Assembly (NCBI RefSeq): GCF_000739635.1
Contig: NZ_BATQ01000001.1
Span: 40,746 to 104,745, forward strand
DNA from: Verrucomicrobium sp. BvORR034
GTDB taxonomy: Bacteria > Verrucomicrobiota > Verrucomicrobiia > Verrucomicrobiales > Verrucomicrobiaceae
Length of the DNA: 64,000 nt
Reading direction: 5' to 3'
Position 1 is the first letter of the stretch. Each line of letters begins with the position of its first letter. This document shows, piece after piece, positions 44,700 to 53,910 of the stretch. Made by a program: the position numbers and the translations under genes. The notes under the pieces were generated by a model. The model did not search any database. It was given only the letters and a program-made list of their open reading frames with translations, and was not told where the DNA came from.

Positions 44700-44878
44700 C
44701 CCAAGACGCGCGCTGTGGGGGTCAAAGAACCACTTTATGGTGCCCGCCTCAGTTCGGAATTGATCCCCAGCGGGGATCTCTAGCACAGCCCAACGTTGGA
44801 CGAGCCTAAGCGAGTCAACGTTGGGTATCCGCCACAGAGGGTGATCAGGTGGGAAGGCCGACAGAATCCGCTTTCACC
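44700..44878 (-). repeat. Structured repeat B, copy 2
   Basis: Read on the minus strand it contains AAAGCGGATTCTGTCGGC, TTCCCACCTGATCA, the 10-bp stem CCCAACGTTG/CAACGTTGGG and GATCCCC-GCT-GGGGATC. It starts 13 bases from copy A3. Confidence 0.85.
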
Positions 44879-44947
44879 ACACCACCTTCAACGCCCCCAT
44901 GGCATCAATGTTTTGTCGCACCTCGCGAGGCCACACGTTGACTGAAG

Positions 44948-44992
44948 TTCCCGGCAAGATGCCGAAAACAGCACGCAAGATGCGTGCGCTCC
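44948..44992 (+). repeat. Twin AGA-loop hairpin repeat, copy D2
   Basis: TTCCCGGCAAGATGCCG then AAAACAGCACGCAAGATGCG and TGCGCTCC. The second hairpin is intact; the first has lost its outer pairs. Confidence 0.75.
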
Positions 44993-45813
44993 TCAAGCTT
45001 CCCTGGCACAAACCATTGTAGACCCGCCTCAAGATGGAGGGCATTTCAGACCATTTGCGGTAGGAGATCCAAGAGGCCCAGGCAATCTGGAACTACCAAC
45101 AGTCTCGACTGACGATGCACACAACCTCCCTCTGCGTCAGATCGAAGTCCTTTAACCGAGCTTAGCTCACCGCACGACCACGCTGGCGAGGTCAGCGATA
45201 GTTCGCCTGCACCGCGGAGTTTGTCGCCGATCGTTGGAATGGATCCGTGCATAGACGAAGTGGTTGATCATTTGGCCGCGTATCCTGGTGGCGACTGAGC
45301 CGACGGGGACCGTCGGACTACACCGAAGCGCGACTCCGGAACATGTCACCACGTGCTGACTGCTTTGAAATCTGAAGAGGAACGCCCCGTGTTCGACGAT
45401 GCCTCGACAAGATGATGCATCCAAGCCCCCAACTGACTGGCTTAAATTTCCTCGTATCCTGACCTGGGGTCATCCTACCTGCCGTCACCACCATCTGCCA
45501 ACTGAATCCGAACCTCTGGGCACCGGCTCCGCAGCCCCGATTTCCTCAAGATTCCTTAGACAAAGTTTGTCCATACTACATCAAAAATCGCCTTTCAGAA
45601 ACGCGTCTTTGGCGAATTCCAGCGCCCACACCCATGTCTAGAGTCATAAAAGGGCATCGACGCGTCAGAATCGATTTCTGAGCGATCTAGGGCAGGGGAC
45701 TTTTGGCAAATTTCGCCAGTCCCCGCTTCAGGCCATCCCTCCCCCAATTTTTCAGGCGACCCGGCCCGGCCCCAAAATATTGTCCATCTTCACCCAATCT
45801 TGCCATTCCTATT

Positions 45814-46773
45814 TCACCCCTCCCGAACCGAGTGCGCCTCATACGCTTTTTGAAAATCGGCGTACGCTTCCTCAAGCCCCTCCTTCATTCCGATCTTCGG
45901 TCCCCATCCCAATGCCGACATGCGGGACACGTCCATCAACTTACGCGGCGTGCCGTCTGGCTTGGTAGTGTCGAACACAAGCTCACCTTCATAGCCGACC
46001 ACTGATTTCACCAACTCGGCCAATGCGCGAATGGTGATGTCATCGCCGCAGCCGATGTTCACCCAGTCCGGAGGATTTTCCGACTCAAGCAGATGGAGAC
46101 AACCGTCTGCCAAATCATCGACATGCAGGAATTCGCGCCGCGGGGTGCCGGTACCCCAAACGACCACTTCGGGCACTCCCTTTAGCTTCGCTTCATGGAA
46201 GCGGCGCAAGAGTGCGGGAATCACGTGTGAGTTCTCGGGGTGATAGTTGTCGCCTGGGCCATAGAGATTCGTCGGCATCGCCGAGTGAAACAGCACGCCA
46301 TGCTGCGCGCGATAGTGCTGGCATAATTTCAGACCCGCGATCTTTGCCACCGCATAGGCTTCGTTGGTGAGTTCGAGCGGTCCCGTCAAAAGGGAATCTT
46401 CCGGCATGGGCTGCGGGGCCAGTCGGGGATAGATGCAGGAGCTGCCCAAGAACAGCAATCGCTTCACCCCGTTCTTGAAAGCCGCGTGGACGCAATTCGA
46501 AGCGATCATCAAATTGTCGTACAAGAAATCGGCAGGGTAGGTGTTGTTGGCGTGAATGCCGCCTACCTTGGCCGCTGCCACGACCACCACATCCGGTCGG
46601 TGCTTGGCGAACCAAGATTCCACACTCGCCTGGTTCACCAGATCCAGCTCGCTCCGTCCTGCCGTCAGAATCTTCTGATGCCCTTTTGCCTGGAGAGCCC
46701 GCACCAGGGCACCTCCAACCATACCGCGGTGCCCAGCAATGAAGACAGGAGAGGCCAGATCGAGTGAAGTCAT
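45814..46773 (-). CDS. fcl: GDP-L-fucose synthase
   Basis: 319 residues. An extended SDR that makes GDP-L-fucose from GDP-4-keto-6-deoxymannose. The N-terminal [18 protein letters not shown] is the NADP motif; [20 protein letters not shown] with [15 protein letters not shown] holds the catalytic Tyr-x3-Lys; a conserved [23 protein letters not shown] follows. The start at 46773 ([15 protein letters not shown]) is used; the open frame further upstream looks non-coding. No gmd (GDP-mannose dehydratase) is in the window. Confidence 0.94.
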   Translation of the reverse strand: MTSLDLASPVFIAGHRGMVGGALVRALQAKGHQKILTAGRSELDLVNQASVESWFAKHRPDVVVVAAAKVGGIHANNTYPADFLYDNLMIASNCVHAAFKNGVKRLLFLGSSCIYPRLAPQPMPEDSLLTGPLELTNEAYAVAKIAGLKLCQHYRAQHGVLFHSAMPTNLYGPGDNYHPENSHVIPALLRRFHEAKLKGVPEVVVWGTGTPRREFLHVDDLADGCLHLLESENPPDWVNIGCGDDITIRALAELVKSVVGYEGELVFDTTKPDGTPRKLMDVSRMSALGWGPKIGMKEGLEEAYADFQKAYEAHSVREG

Positions 46774-47792
46774 GGGCAAAACCATGAACGGGGACGTTCT
46801 CGCGGTCAATCGCGACGCTTGTCTTGTCTCGAGTGCTTTCTCCCCAACGCCGACTTCCGTCGTTTCGCAATACCGCACTTGGCCTTCACCGAGGCTGACT
46901 CTTGCTCGCAGCGCAAAATGGATCCCTCTCCACCCGGATCGACTTGCATCACCACGCATTCGCATGACTCCGGTTTGAGCAGGTCCCCGACGACAGGACC
47001 GACTTCAAACTCATCGCGCCTTTCCCGGGCAGCGCGATACCTGTGACACCATTGATTCTTTCATTGAACCCACACCCATCAGGCCAAAGCCACGGCCCCT
47101 GTTCTCCCTGGAAAACGAGGGCAAAGGAGCCAACATCAACTCCCTGCCGAGGCCTGGAACCTTGGGAAAATCACCAGTGTACTGGTCTAGAACCTGACAT
47201 CTACGTTACAGATCGATTCAGGAAACAACACTCAGCAGCAGCCGGTCACGGAAAACCCTCGAAAACACGCTTTGAAACTGCAACCGGACTGTTTCCTGGA
47301 TGGACTGACCAAGGCAGCCCCCCCGGGGCTCTCCAGGCTTGTGGCATGAGAAGGTGAACCTTTGCGACCCTTCTGGACGCCGTCTTTTCAACCTGCCCAT
47401 CTTGTTGCACTGGGCATCCCGGTTGTACCGCAAAACTGCCCAGAACGCCCATCCAGCCCCCAAATGCCGTCCTCCGGAGGAAATCTGCTCCTTGACTCCG
47501 TCAACTCCAACCATTCCGGCACCTTCTCCAGCCACTCTGCCAGCATGGCTGGCTCCTCAGGCAGGGAGAAACCTGAATCTGGACTCCCGGAAGATCCTCC
47601 AAACCTGGGACGAGAGGCGCTAGACAGCGAGGCCAGCACCTTTACAACACCCCTCTGCGGCCTCCCAGTCGGCCAAAATCACGTCGCAAAGACCGCGGGA
47701 GACCGCTCCCCGGCAGGCAACGCACCGTCCTCCCACACACTCTCTTCTTGCCCCGGGGCACAGCCGAGTCTAGGCTGCGCCCCCTCACTCCT
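46774..47792. other. About 1 kb with no recognised gene
   Basis: Sits between fcl (minus) and rfbB (plus), so it should contain both promoters. No repeat of the families seen elsewhere and no persuasive coding frame. Confidence 0.5.
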
Positions 47793-48872
47793 ATGGCAGA
47801 TCGGCGTATTCTTGTAACCGGCGGCGCGGGCTTCATCGGCTCGAACCTTGTTCATTACCTTCTCGGCAAGGCCGAACAGGAGCACGGCATCACCGTCTCC
47901 AAGGTGGTCAACCTCGACAAGCTGACCTACGCGGGCAACCGCTCCAGCCTCGCCTCCCTGGTCGACGATCCCCGCCATGTGCTGGTGGAAGGGGACATCC
48001 AGAACAGTGAGCTGGTCGCCTTCCTCCTCAGGAAATACAATCTCAACGCCATCATGCACCTCGCTGCCGAGTCGCATGTGGACCGATCCATCGATTCCCC
48101 GGAGGAGTTCATCATGACGAACTTCGTGGGCACCTTTAAGCTGCTGGACACCGCCCGTGTTTACCACAAGGAGCGCCAGGCGGCCGGGCAGAGCGACTTC
48201 CGCTTCCTCCACGTCAGCACCGATGAGGTCTTCGGCTCCCTGGGCCCCAGCGATCCCGCATTCTCCGAGACGACCCCGTACGCACCGAACAGCCCGTACT
48301 CCGCCAGCAAGGCCGGCAGTGACCACCTCGCCCGGTCGTATGTGCACACGTTCCACCTGCCTGTTGTTACCACGAACTGCTCCAACAACTACGGCCCCTT
48401 CCAGTTCCCGGAAAAACTCATGCCCCTCATGATCCAGAAGGTCATTCGCGGGGAGAAGCTGCCTGTGTACGGCGACGGCTCCAACGTGCGTGACTGGCTC
48501 TATGTAGAGGACCACTGCCGTGGCCTCACCCTTGCCATGCTGAAAGGGGAGATTGGTGAGACCTACAACATCGGTGGCAAGTGCGAGATGAAAAACATCG
48601 AAGTCGTGCACGCGCTCATCAATGCCGTGAACGCCGAGCGCCCCGATCTCAACCGTGATCCGGCCGAGCTCATCACTTTCGTCAAAGACCGCCCGGGACA
48701 TGACCGCCGCTACGCCATCGACTGCACGAAGATCGGTCGCGAACTCGGCTGGCAGCCCCAGGAAACCTTCGACAGCGGCATGCGCAAGACTGTCCGCTGG
48801 TACCTCGACCATGCGAACTGGATCGAGGAAATTGAGCGCAAGTACCAGCTCGAACGTCTCGGTCACGCCTGA
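47793..48872 (+). CDS. rfbB: dTDP-glucose 4,6-dehydratase
   Basis: 359 residues. Second step of dTDP-L-rhamnose synthesis. The NAD motif is ILVTGGAGFIGSNLVHYLL, then LAAESHVDRSI, STDEVFGSL, the YSASKAGSDHLARSY Tyr-x3-Lys region, and NCSNNYGPFQFPEKLMPLMI. Start at 47793 chosen because it begins MADRRILVTGG directly at the Rossmann strand. It is followed by tmk; rfbA lies 1.2 kb downstream, rfbC and rfbD are not seen. Confidence 0.95.
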   Translation: MADRRILVTGGAGFIGSNLVHYLLGKAEQEHGITVSKVVNLDKLTYAGNRSSLASLVDDPRHVLVEGDIQNSELVAFLLRKYNLNAIMHLAAESHVDRSIDSPEEFIMTNFVGTFKLLDTARVYHKERQAAGQSDFRFLHVSTDEVFGSLGPSDPAFSETTPYAPNSPYSASKAGSDHLARSYVHTFHLPVVTTNCSNNYGPFQFPEKLMPLMIQKVIRGEKLPVYGDGSNVRDWLYVEDHCRGLTLAMLKGEIGETYNIGGKCEMKNIEVVHALINAVNAERPDLNRDPAELITFVKDRPGHDRRYAIDCTKIGRELGWQPQETFDSGMRKTVRWYLDHANWIEEIERKYQLERLGHA

Positions 48873-48905
48873 GTCCAGCCAATCATCCTTCCCGTTCGAT
48901 CATCC

Positions 48906-49586
48906 ATGAGACGACCGATTCCAGGCGGATTGCTCATCGCCATCGAGGGCATCGACGGTGCGGGGAAGACCACGGTCTCCGCCACCCTCGCCCAATGGTG
49001 CGGGGAGCGGGGTCTCCTATGCGCCCTGTCCAAGGAACCCACCAGCCTGGAGTGGGGCCGCAAGCTGCGCGAGTCTGCCGCGAGTGGCCGTCTCACCCTG
49101 GCCCAGGAGCTCGACCTCTTTCACAAGGATCGCGAGCAGCACAGTGAAGGGTCCATCCAGCCAGCCCTGGATGAGGACGCCATCATGGTCCTGGACCGCT
49201 ACTACTGGAGCACCGCCGCCTATCAAGGCGCCCGCGGGGCCAACGTGGATGATGTGCTGGCCTTCAACGAGACCAACTTCCCGCTGCCGGATCTCGTGCT
49301 GCTGCTCGATCTCCCGGTTGCTGCAGGGCAGGATCGCATCCGCGTACGGGGCGATCAGCCAAACTCCTTTGAGGATGTGGATGCCTTGACCCGCTGTCGG
49401 GAGATCTTCCTCCAGCTGCCTGGTCGCAGTCAGGCGCGTTGCGTCATTGTCGATGCCTCCCGTCCCTGGCGTGAAGTTTCCAAGGAGTGTCTCGCCCTGT
49501 TCAAGCAAGCCGCTCAGCAGAAGCTCTGGAAAACTGCCAGCCCGCGCTCGCTTAGCACGGAAGCCCTTGCTCTTTTTGGGGAGTAG
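48906..49586 (+). CDS. tmk: Thymidylate kinase
   Basis: 226 residues. Phosphorylates dTMP to dTDP. Walker A IEGIDGAGKTT, the DRYYWSTAAYQG substrate motif (DR-Y), and the later LLLDLPV strand before the LID are visible. It lies 33 bases after rfbB. Placement next to dTDP-sugar genes is sensible because dTTP is the donor for rfbA. A GC-rich hairpin follows. Confidence 0.93.
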   Translation: MRRPIPGGLLIAIEGIDGAGKTTVSATLAQWCGERGLLCALSKEPTSLEWGRKLRESAASGRLTLAQELDLFHKDREQHSEGSIQPALDEDAIMVLDRYYWSTAAYQGARGANVDDVLAFNETNFPLPDLVLLLDLPVAAGQDRIRVRGDQPNSFEDVDALTRCREIFLQLPGRSQARCVIVDASRPWREVSKECLALFKQAAQQKLWKTASPRSLSTEALALFGE

Positions 49587-49591
49587 AACTT

Positions 49592-49615
49592 GATCACCGC
49601 CTCGCGGCGGTGATC
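49592..49615 (+). terminator. Terminator-like hairpin after tmk
   Basis: GATCACCGCC and GGCGGTGATC pair perfectly around TCGC, 5 bases after the tmk stop. No T-run follows, so it may be an attenuator or processing site rather than a full terminator. Confidence 0.5.
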
Positions 49616-49662
49616 GCCAGCTCCCGTGAATCATGGTAATGTGGAGCCTCACCCGCACTGTC

Positions 49663-49980
49663 ATGAAAGAGGTGTTCGTCCATCCCGATTCCGCTCGCGT
49701 CGGCTTGTGTAAATCCCTGCTGGAAGAGGCAGGTATTGCCTGCTTCATCCGCAACGAGCATACCAGCAGCGTCTTCGCCGGCATGCCGGTGCCCCTGTTC
49801 TATCCGGCCTTGTGCATTCACAACGACGCAGATCTCCATGCCGCACTTTCGATCGTGGAGTCCACCCAAAACATCGCTGAACCCGAGGGCAACGAATGGC
49901 AGTGCCCCACCTGTGGGGAGAGCGTGCCTCCGGGCTTCGACATCTGCTGGAACTGCGAGGCAGGCAGGCCGCTCAAGTAG
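49663..49980 (+). CDS. DUF2007-like domain with a C-terminal zinc ribbon
   Basis: 105 residues. The N-terminal half ([33 protein letters not shown]) resembles the DUF2007 ('putative signal transducing protein') fold. The C terminus carries two Cys pairs (CPTCGE and CWNCE) forming a zinc ribbon. The ATG at 49663 is chosen over a longer frame. Function unknown; it sits between tmk and rfbA. Confidence 0.8.
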   Translation: MKEVFVHPDSARVGLCKSLLEEAGIACFIRNEHTSSVFAGMPVPLFYPALCIHNDADLHAALSIVESTQNIAEPEGNEWQCPTCGESVPPGFDICWNCEAGRPLK

Positions 49981-50087
49981 CCTCAAGAACAAGGGGCAGG
50001 GGAGTTCTGGACACAACTTTTGCCAGGGTCCCCCTCAGCACGCCGCTTAGCAGTTGCACCACCCGCACTCCCGCGCACACTCAGCGC

Positions 50088-50996
50088 ATGAGCGCACGCA
50101 AAGGCATTGTACTCGCCGGTGGATCCGGCACCCGGCTATTCCCCCTCACTATCGCCGTGAGCAAGCAGCTCATGCCGGTGTATGACAAGCCGATGATCTA
50201 TTACCCGCTGTCCGCTCTCATGCTGGCAGACATCCGGGACATCCTCATAATTTCTACTCCTCATGATCTTCCTGGTTTCCAGAAGCTCCTCGGAGACGGC
50301 TCCCAGTTCGGCCTCAACTTTGAGTATGCCGAGCAGCCCAAACCCGAAGGCCTCGCCCAGGCTTTCTTGATCGGGGAGAAGTTCCTCGATGGCAGCCCAG
50401 CCGCCTTGGTTTTGGGGGACAACCTTTTTTACGGCACCCAGTTCCGCAAGGCCGTGGAGCGCGCGGGAGCCCAGACCTCTGGAGCCACCATCTTCGGCTA
50501 CTATACCGCCACCCCCGAGATCTACGGCGTCGTCGAGTTCGACAAGGCGGGGAAGGCCATTTCCCTGGAAGAAAAGCCCAAGCAGCCCAAGTCCAACTAC
50601 GCGGTGCCAGGCGTGTATTTCTACGACCAGCGCGTCTGCGAACTGGCCCGCTCCATCAAGCCCAGCGCCCGTGGTGAATTGGAAATCACTGACCTCAACC
50701 GCATCTACCTCGAGGCTGGCGAGCTTCAGGTGGAAGTGCTGGGACGCGGCGTCGCCTGGCTGGACACCGGGTCCCCCGACTCCCTCCTTGAGGCGGCCGA
50801 ATTCGTGCAGGTCATCCAGCATCGCCAGGGCCTCAAGATCTCCTGCCTGGAAGAAATCTCCTACAACAAGCATTGGATCTCCAAGAGCCAACTCCTGGCT
50901 TCGGCGGAAAAGTTCGGCAAGACCGAGTATGGCGACTACCTTCGCAAACTCGCGCAGTACGATCACACCACGGCTTCGCACGGCCCCATTGCCTAG
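50088..50996 (+). CDS. rfbA: Glucose-1-phosphate thymidylyltransferase
   Basis: 302 residues. Makes dTDP-glucose from glucose-1-phosphate and dTTP. The nucleotide motif [16 protein letters not shown], the KPMIYYPLS segment, [19 protein letters not shown] and the [20 protein letters not shown] block are those of RfbA/RmlA. The open frame starts far upstream, but the ATG at 50088 ([12 protein letters not shown]) fits the family start exactly. Confidence 0.95.
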   Translation: MSARKGIVLAGGSGTRLFPLTIAVSKQLMPVYDKPMIYYPLSALMLADIRDILIISTPHDLPGFQKLLGDGSQFGLNFEYAEQPKPEGLAQAFLIGEKFLDGSPAALVLGDNLFYGTQFRKAVERAGAQTSGATIFGYYTATPEIYGVVEFDKAGKAISLEEKPKQPKSNYAVPGVYFYDQRVCELARSIKPSARGELEITDLNRIYLEAGELQVEVLGRGVAWLDTGSPDSLLEAAEFVQVIQHRQGLKISCLEEISYNKHWISKSQLLASAEKFGKTEYGDYLRKLAQYDHTTASHGPIA

Positions 50997-51029
50997 GCCG
51001 AAGCGCTCCCATCTCTTCCTCACGAGCCC

Positions 51030-51482
51030 ATGCTGGACGATGGAAACCACCGCCCGGGCGTGACATGGCTCGCGGCTGCGACCGCGCTCCTGCCCACCTT
51101 GGTGGTGCAGGAGTTCACCCGCATCGTCTTGCTGCCCAAGCTCGACAAATTCTACGAAGTCGCCGCTGCCTCCCTGCAGAACCCGGAGCTCCACACCCTG
51201 CATCGCGCGGTGCATCTTGTTCTGGGCAATGCCGCGTCTGTCCTCCCTGCGCTGATCGTACTCATTCTGTTGCTGGAATGGATTGTAAAACCGTCCAAAC
51301 GGGTGCGAAGCCTGGGCGCAGCCATGATCGCGGTGGCGTACAACACCGCTGTACTTCTTGGCGTGGTGGTCGTTGCCATCCTCTTCGCCGTTACGGGTCC
51401 CGAGACCAGCAGGTCTGAGCCGGCGAAAACACCGCCGACACCTGCATCGACCGGGGCTCCGGCTCCGTCGAACGCCCGCTGA
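51030..51482 (+). CDS. Membrane protein of unknown function
   Basis: 150 residues. Three or four membrane segments (about 12-24, 64-84 and 96-122) and a C-terminal Pro/Ala/Ser-rich tail of about 25 residues. No recognised family. It lies 33 bases after rfbA and 41 bases before the LOG-family gene, so it is part of a plus-strand run. Confidence 0.7.
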   Translation: MLDDGNHRPGVTWLAAATALLPTLVVQEFTRIVLLPKLDKFYEVAAASLQNPELHTLHRAVHLVLGNAASVLPALIVLILLLEWIVKPSKRVRSLGAAMIAVAYNTAVLLGVVVVAILFAVTGPETSRSEPAKTPPTPASTGAPAPSNAR

Positions 51483-51523
51483 GGCGTGCCTTCAGCAAAA
51501 AAACCTTTTTGACTCCTATTTCC

Positions 51524-52654
51524 ATGAATAACAGCCTGCCCCCAAAGTCCACCTCCCGGCCCCCGGAAAAGGACTTCACCGCCGGTGGCATCTTTGACCT
51601 GGCGGAAAAGCCGAGGGGCACGACCGGCGATCACGATCTGGACGACCGGCTCAAAGATCTGGCGTCCACCTGGGTGGATGATGAGCGCAAGCGTGACCTC
51701 GTCGCGGGTCTGCTCATGACCAGCCTCAAGATCGGCCGTGACAACACTGGGATGGGTGACCTGAAGATGCTCCACCGCGCCCTGCGCGAGATGCGTCATG
51801 CCAACAAGGTCTTCCAGGCGTATCGCCACGTCCGCAAGGTCTCCGTTTTCGGCTCCGCCCGCACCCATTCGGGCATGCCTGCTTATCATTCTGCCGAGGC
51901 CTTCTCGCAGCGCATGGTCGAGGAGGGGTTCATGGTCATTACCGGGGCAGGGGATGGCATCATGGGTGCCGCCCAGCGCGGCGCCGGGCGGGAGCAGAGT
52001 TTCGGCCTCAACATCCGGCTGCCCTTTGAGCAGAGCGCCAACGACACCATCGTCGGCGATGAGAAACTCGTCACCTTCAACTACTTCTTCACCCGCAAGC
52101 TTTCCTTCGTGAAGGAGGCTGATGCTGTGGCGCTTTTCCCCGGTGGATTTGGCACCATGGACGAGATGTTTGAGAGCATTACCCTCATCCAGACGGGCAA
52201 GGCTTCCATCCTGCCCGTGGTCCTGGTGGATGAGCCCGGCGGCACCTACTGGTCCACCTTCTTCGCCTTCGTGCGTGAGCACCTCTACGGCCACGGCCTC
52301 ATCTCACAGGAGGACATGAGCCTCATTCACATCACCGACAATGTCGATGAAGCCGTCCGCGTCATCACCACCTTCTACAAAGTGTTCCACTCCTACCGTC
52401 ACGTAAAGGAGCGCACCGTCTTCCGCATCAAGCGCAAGCTCACTCCTGCGGCCGTGACCAAGCTCAACACCGATTTCGCAGACATCATCAAGGCCCCTCT
52501 GGAACAGGCCACCGCCCTGCCCGAGGAGCAAAACGAGGAGGGCATTTCCCACCTGCCCCGTCTCATCGGTACGATGAAACACGGCGAGTACGGCCGCTGG
52601 CGCCAGTTGATTGATGCCATCAACATGGCCCAGGTCATCCCTGCCAAGCTCTAA
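51524..52654 (+). CDS. LOG-family (TIGR00730-like) nucleotide-binding protein
   Basis: 376 residues with a Rossmann-like LOG core. GAGDGIMGAAQRGAGREQSFGLNI and FPGGFGTMDEMFE (the PGGxGTxxE motif) are diagnostic. LOG proteins cleave the ribose phosphate from nucleotide monophosphates (cytokinin-activating phosphoribohydrolase) or act on other nucleotides. An N-terminal extension of roughly 90 residues and a C-terminal region of about 120 residues make this longer than the short LOG type (about 190). Start at 51524. Confidence 0.87.
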   Translation: MNNSLPPKSTSRPPEKDFTAGGIFDLAEKPRGTTGDHDLDDRLKDLASTWVDDERKRDLVAGLLMTSLKIGRDNTGMGDLKMLHRALREMRHANKVFQAYRHVRKVSVFGSARTHSGMPAYHSAEAFSQRMVEEGFMVITGAGDGIMGAAQRGAGREQSFGLNIRLPFEQSANDTIVGDEKLVTFNYFFTRKLSFVKEADAVALFPGGFGTMDEMFESITLIQTGKASILPVVLVDEPGGTYWSTFFAFVREHLYGHGLISQEDMSLIHITDNVDEAVRVITTFYKVFHSYRHVKERTVFRIKRKLTPAAVTKLNTDFADIIKAPLEQATALPEEQNEEGISHLPRLIGTMKHGEYGRWRQLIDAINMAQVIPAKL

Positions 52655-52679
52655 ACCCTCCAAGCCGTCAAGCATCGTC

Positions 52680-53450
52680 ATGGGAGCACTGGCCCGATTC
52701 CACCTCCATCCTTCCTCCTGGCAGCCGGCCACCGGCAGCCTGATGCTGGACGGCGATGAGGCCCGTCACTGCACCTCGGTGATGCGGCACACTGTGGGTG
52801 ATGAAATAACCGTATTTGACGGTGCGGGGATCTCTGCCCGCTGCCGGATCGTCGCGGCCACTGGCAAGACGGTGGAACTCGAGGTTGTCGAGACCTCGTC
52901 CACACCTGCTCCGTCCGTGTCCATCGCCCTGGTTCAGGCCGTGCCCAAGGGCAGCAACATGGAATGGATCGTCGAGAAGGCTGTGGAGCTGGGCGTCAAC
53001 GCCATTCACCCTGTGTTGACGACTAGAACCGTGGTGAAGCTCGACAAGAAGGAGGCCGCAAAGAAACAGGAGAAGTGGCAGCGGCTCGCGCTCGAGGCCT
53101 GCAAGCAGTGCGGGCAAAACTGGCTGCCTGTCATTCACCCGCCCGCCCCCTATGCAGAGGTCATGGTGGGATTGCCGCCGCATGATCTCCGTATCATTGC
53201 CGCCATCCAGGATGATTCGAGGCCTCTCAAGGAGATCTTGAAGGACCGGGCGGAGCAGGGGAGTGTGATTTCATCGACCCTGCTGTGCATTGGTCCAGAA
53301 GGAGACTTCACTCCTGCGGAATACCAGATCGCACGGGACCACGGCTGCGTGCCGATGAGTCTCGGACCCATCATCCTGCGCGTGGAAACCGCGACGATGT
53401 ACGGGCTGAGCGTGCTGGGGCATGAGTTGAGGCAGGTGCCTGGTGCGTAG
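52680..53450 (+). CDS. rsmE: 16S rRNA (uracil-1498-N3)-methyltransferase
   Basis: 256 residues. SPOUT-class methyltransferase acting on U1498. An N-terminal PUA-like domain (DGDEARHCTSVMRHTVGDEITVFDG) precedes the knotted catalytic domain with IGPEGDFTPAEY and LGPIILRVETATMYGLSVLGHE. VPKGSNMEWIVEKAVELGV is a further family signature. The ATG at 52680 is chosen; a longer frame overlaps nothing useful. It follows the LOG gene by 25 bases. Confidence 0.93.
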   Translation: MGALARFHLHPSSWQPATGSLMLDGDEARHCTSVMRHTVGDEITVFDGAGISARCRIVAATGKTVELEVVETSSTPAPSVSIALVQAVPKGSNMEWIVEKAVELGVNAIHPVLTTRTVVKLDKKEAAKKQEKWQRLALEACKQCGQNWLPVIHPPAPYAEVMVGLPPHDLRIIAAIQDDSRPLKEILKDRAEQGSVISSTLLCIGPEGDFTPAEYQIARDHGCVPMSLGPIILRVETATMYGLSVLGHELRQVPGA

Positions 53451-53557
53451 TGCATGGTTTCACTCGGCGGCGATCGTCGATTCGAGGCGAACAAACCAAC
53501 CGTCTCGTGTTTTAAGCAGATGCCAAGGAACCTGCAAGGTCCCCCACGCTCTCAGTC

Positions 53558-53671
53558 GAAGCTCTTCCTCGAAGAGGATCCGGCTACAAGCCCAATGTTG
53601 ACGAGCTTCCAGCGAGTCTACGTTGGGTAGGTGCGAGTATTGAATTTACTCCGAAGGAGTTTCGGCGGTCT
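53558..53671 (+). repeat. Three-hairpin repeat A, copy 4
   Basis: Same order as the other copies; arms CCCAATGT/ACGTTGGG contain one G-T pair. Unique 20-nt segment at 53628-53647. Confidence 0.9.
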
Positions 53672-53700
53672 GATGCGGGTTCTGTGAGTCAACAGAACAT

Positions 53701-53735
53701 CCTGACCGCGTAAACGCGGAACTCCAACCCTGACG
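53701..53735 (-). repeat. Double-hairpin repeat, copy G3
   Basis: Inverted copy of the G unit: CCGCGTAAACGCGG at 53706-53719, then AACTCCAACCC. It matches the 3' part of G1 and G2 and lies 29 bases from repeat A4. Confidence 0.75.
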
Positions 53736-53847
53736 GCGAATGGGAGGTGGTCGCTTGGTAATCAGGGCCGGTGTGATGCTGCCTGAGGACGATCGACTGT
53801 GCGGGGTTGAAAACCCCCGCCTCGTTTGCCTGGGGCGGGATATCACA

Positions 53848-53880
53848 ACAAAAAAGCGGCGCATGGGTCACATGCGCCGC
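53848..53880 (-). terminator. Rho-independent terminator of pdhC
   Basis: On the minus strand GCGGCGCATG and CATGCGCCGC pair perfectly around TGACC and are followed by TTTTTTGTT, 30 bases after the pdhC stop codon. Confidence 0.93.
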
Positions 53881-53910
53881 CTTCAGAAGATTCTATTCTG
53901 CGAACTCCGC

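Larger units (their letters stand above)
44261..45813. other. 1.55-kb repeat-rich interval
   Basis: No gene. It contains repeat A3 (44574-44686, minus), directly followed by B2 (44700-44878, minus), then the twin-hairpin repeat D2 (44948-44992), and a TCAGAATCGATTTCTGA palindrome at about 45665. The stretch from about 45000 to 45800 shows no recognised structure or credible coding frame. Confidence 0.65.
53451..53910. other. Gene-free interval with repeats
   Basis: No gene. Contains repeat A4 (53558-53671), the inverted double-hairpin unit G3 (53701-53735) and the pdhC terminator (53848-53880). The short block TGCCAAGGAACC at 53521 also occurs at 22637. Confidence 0.7.
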
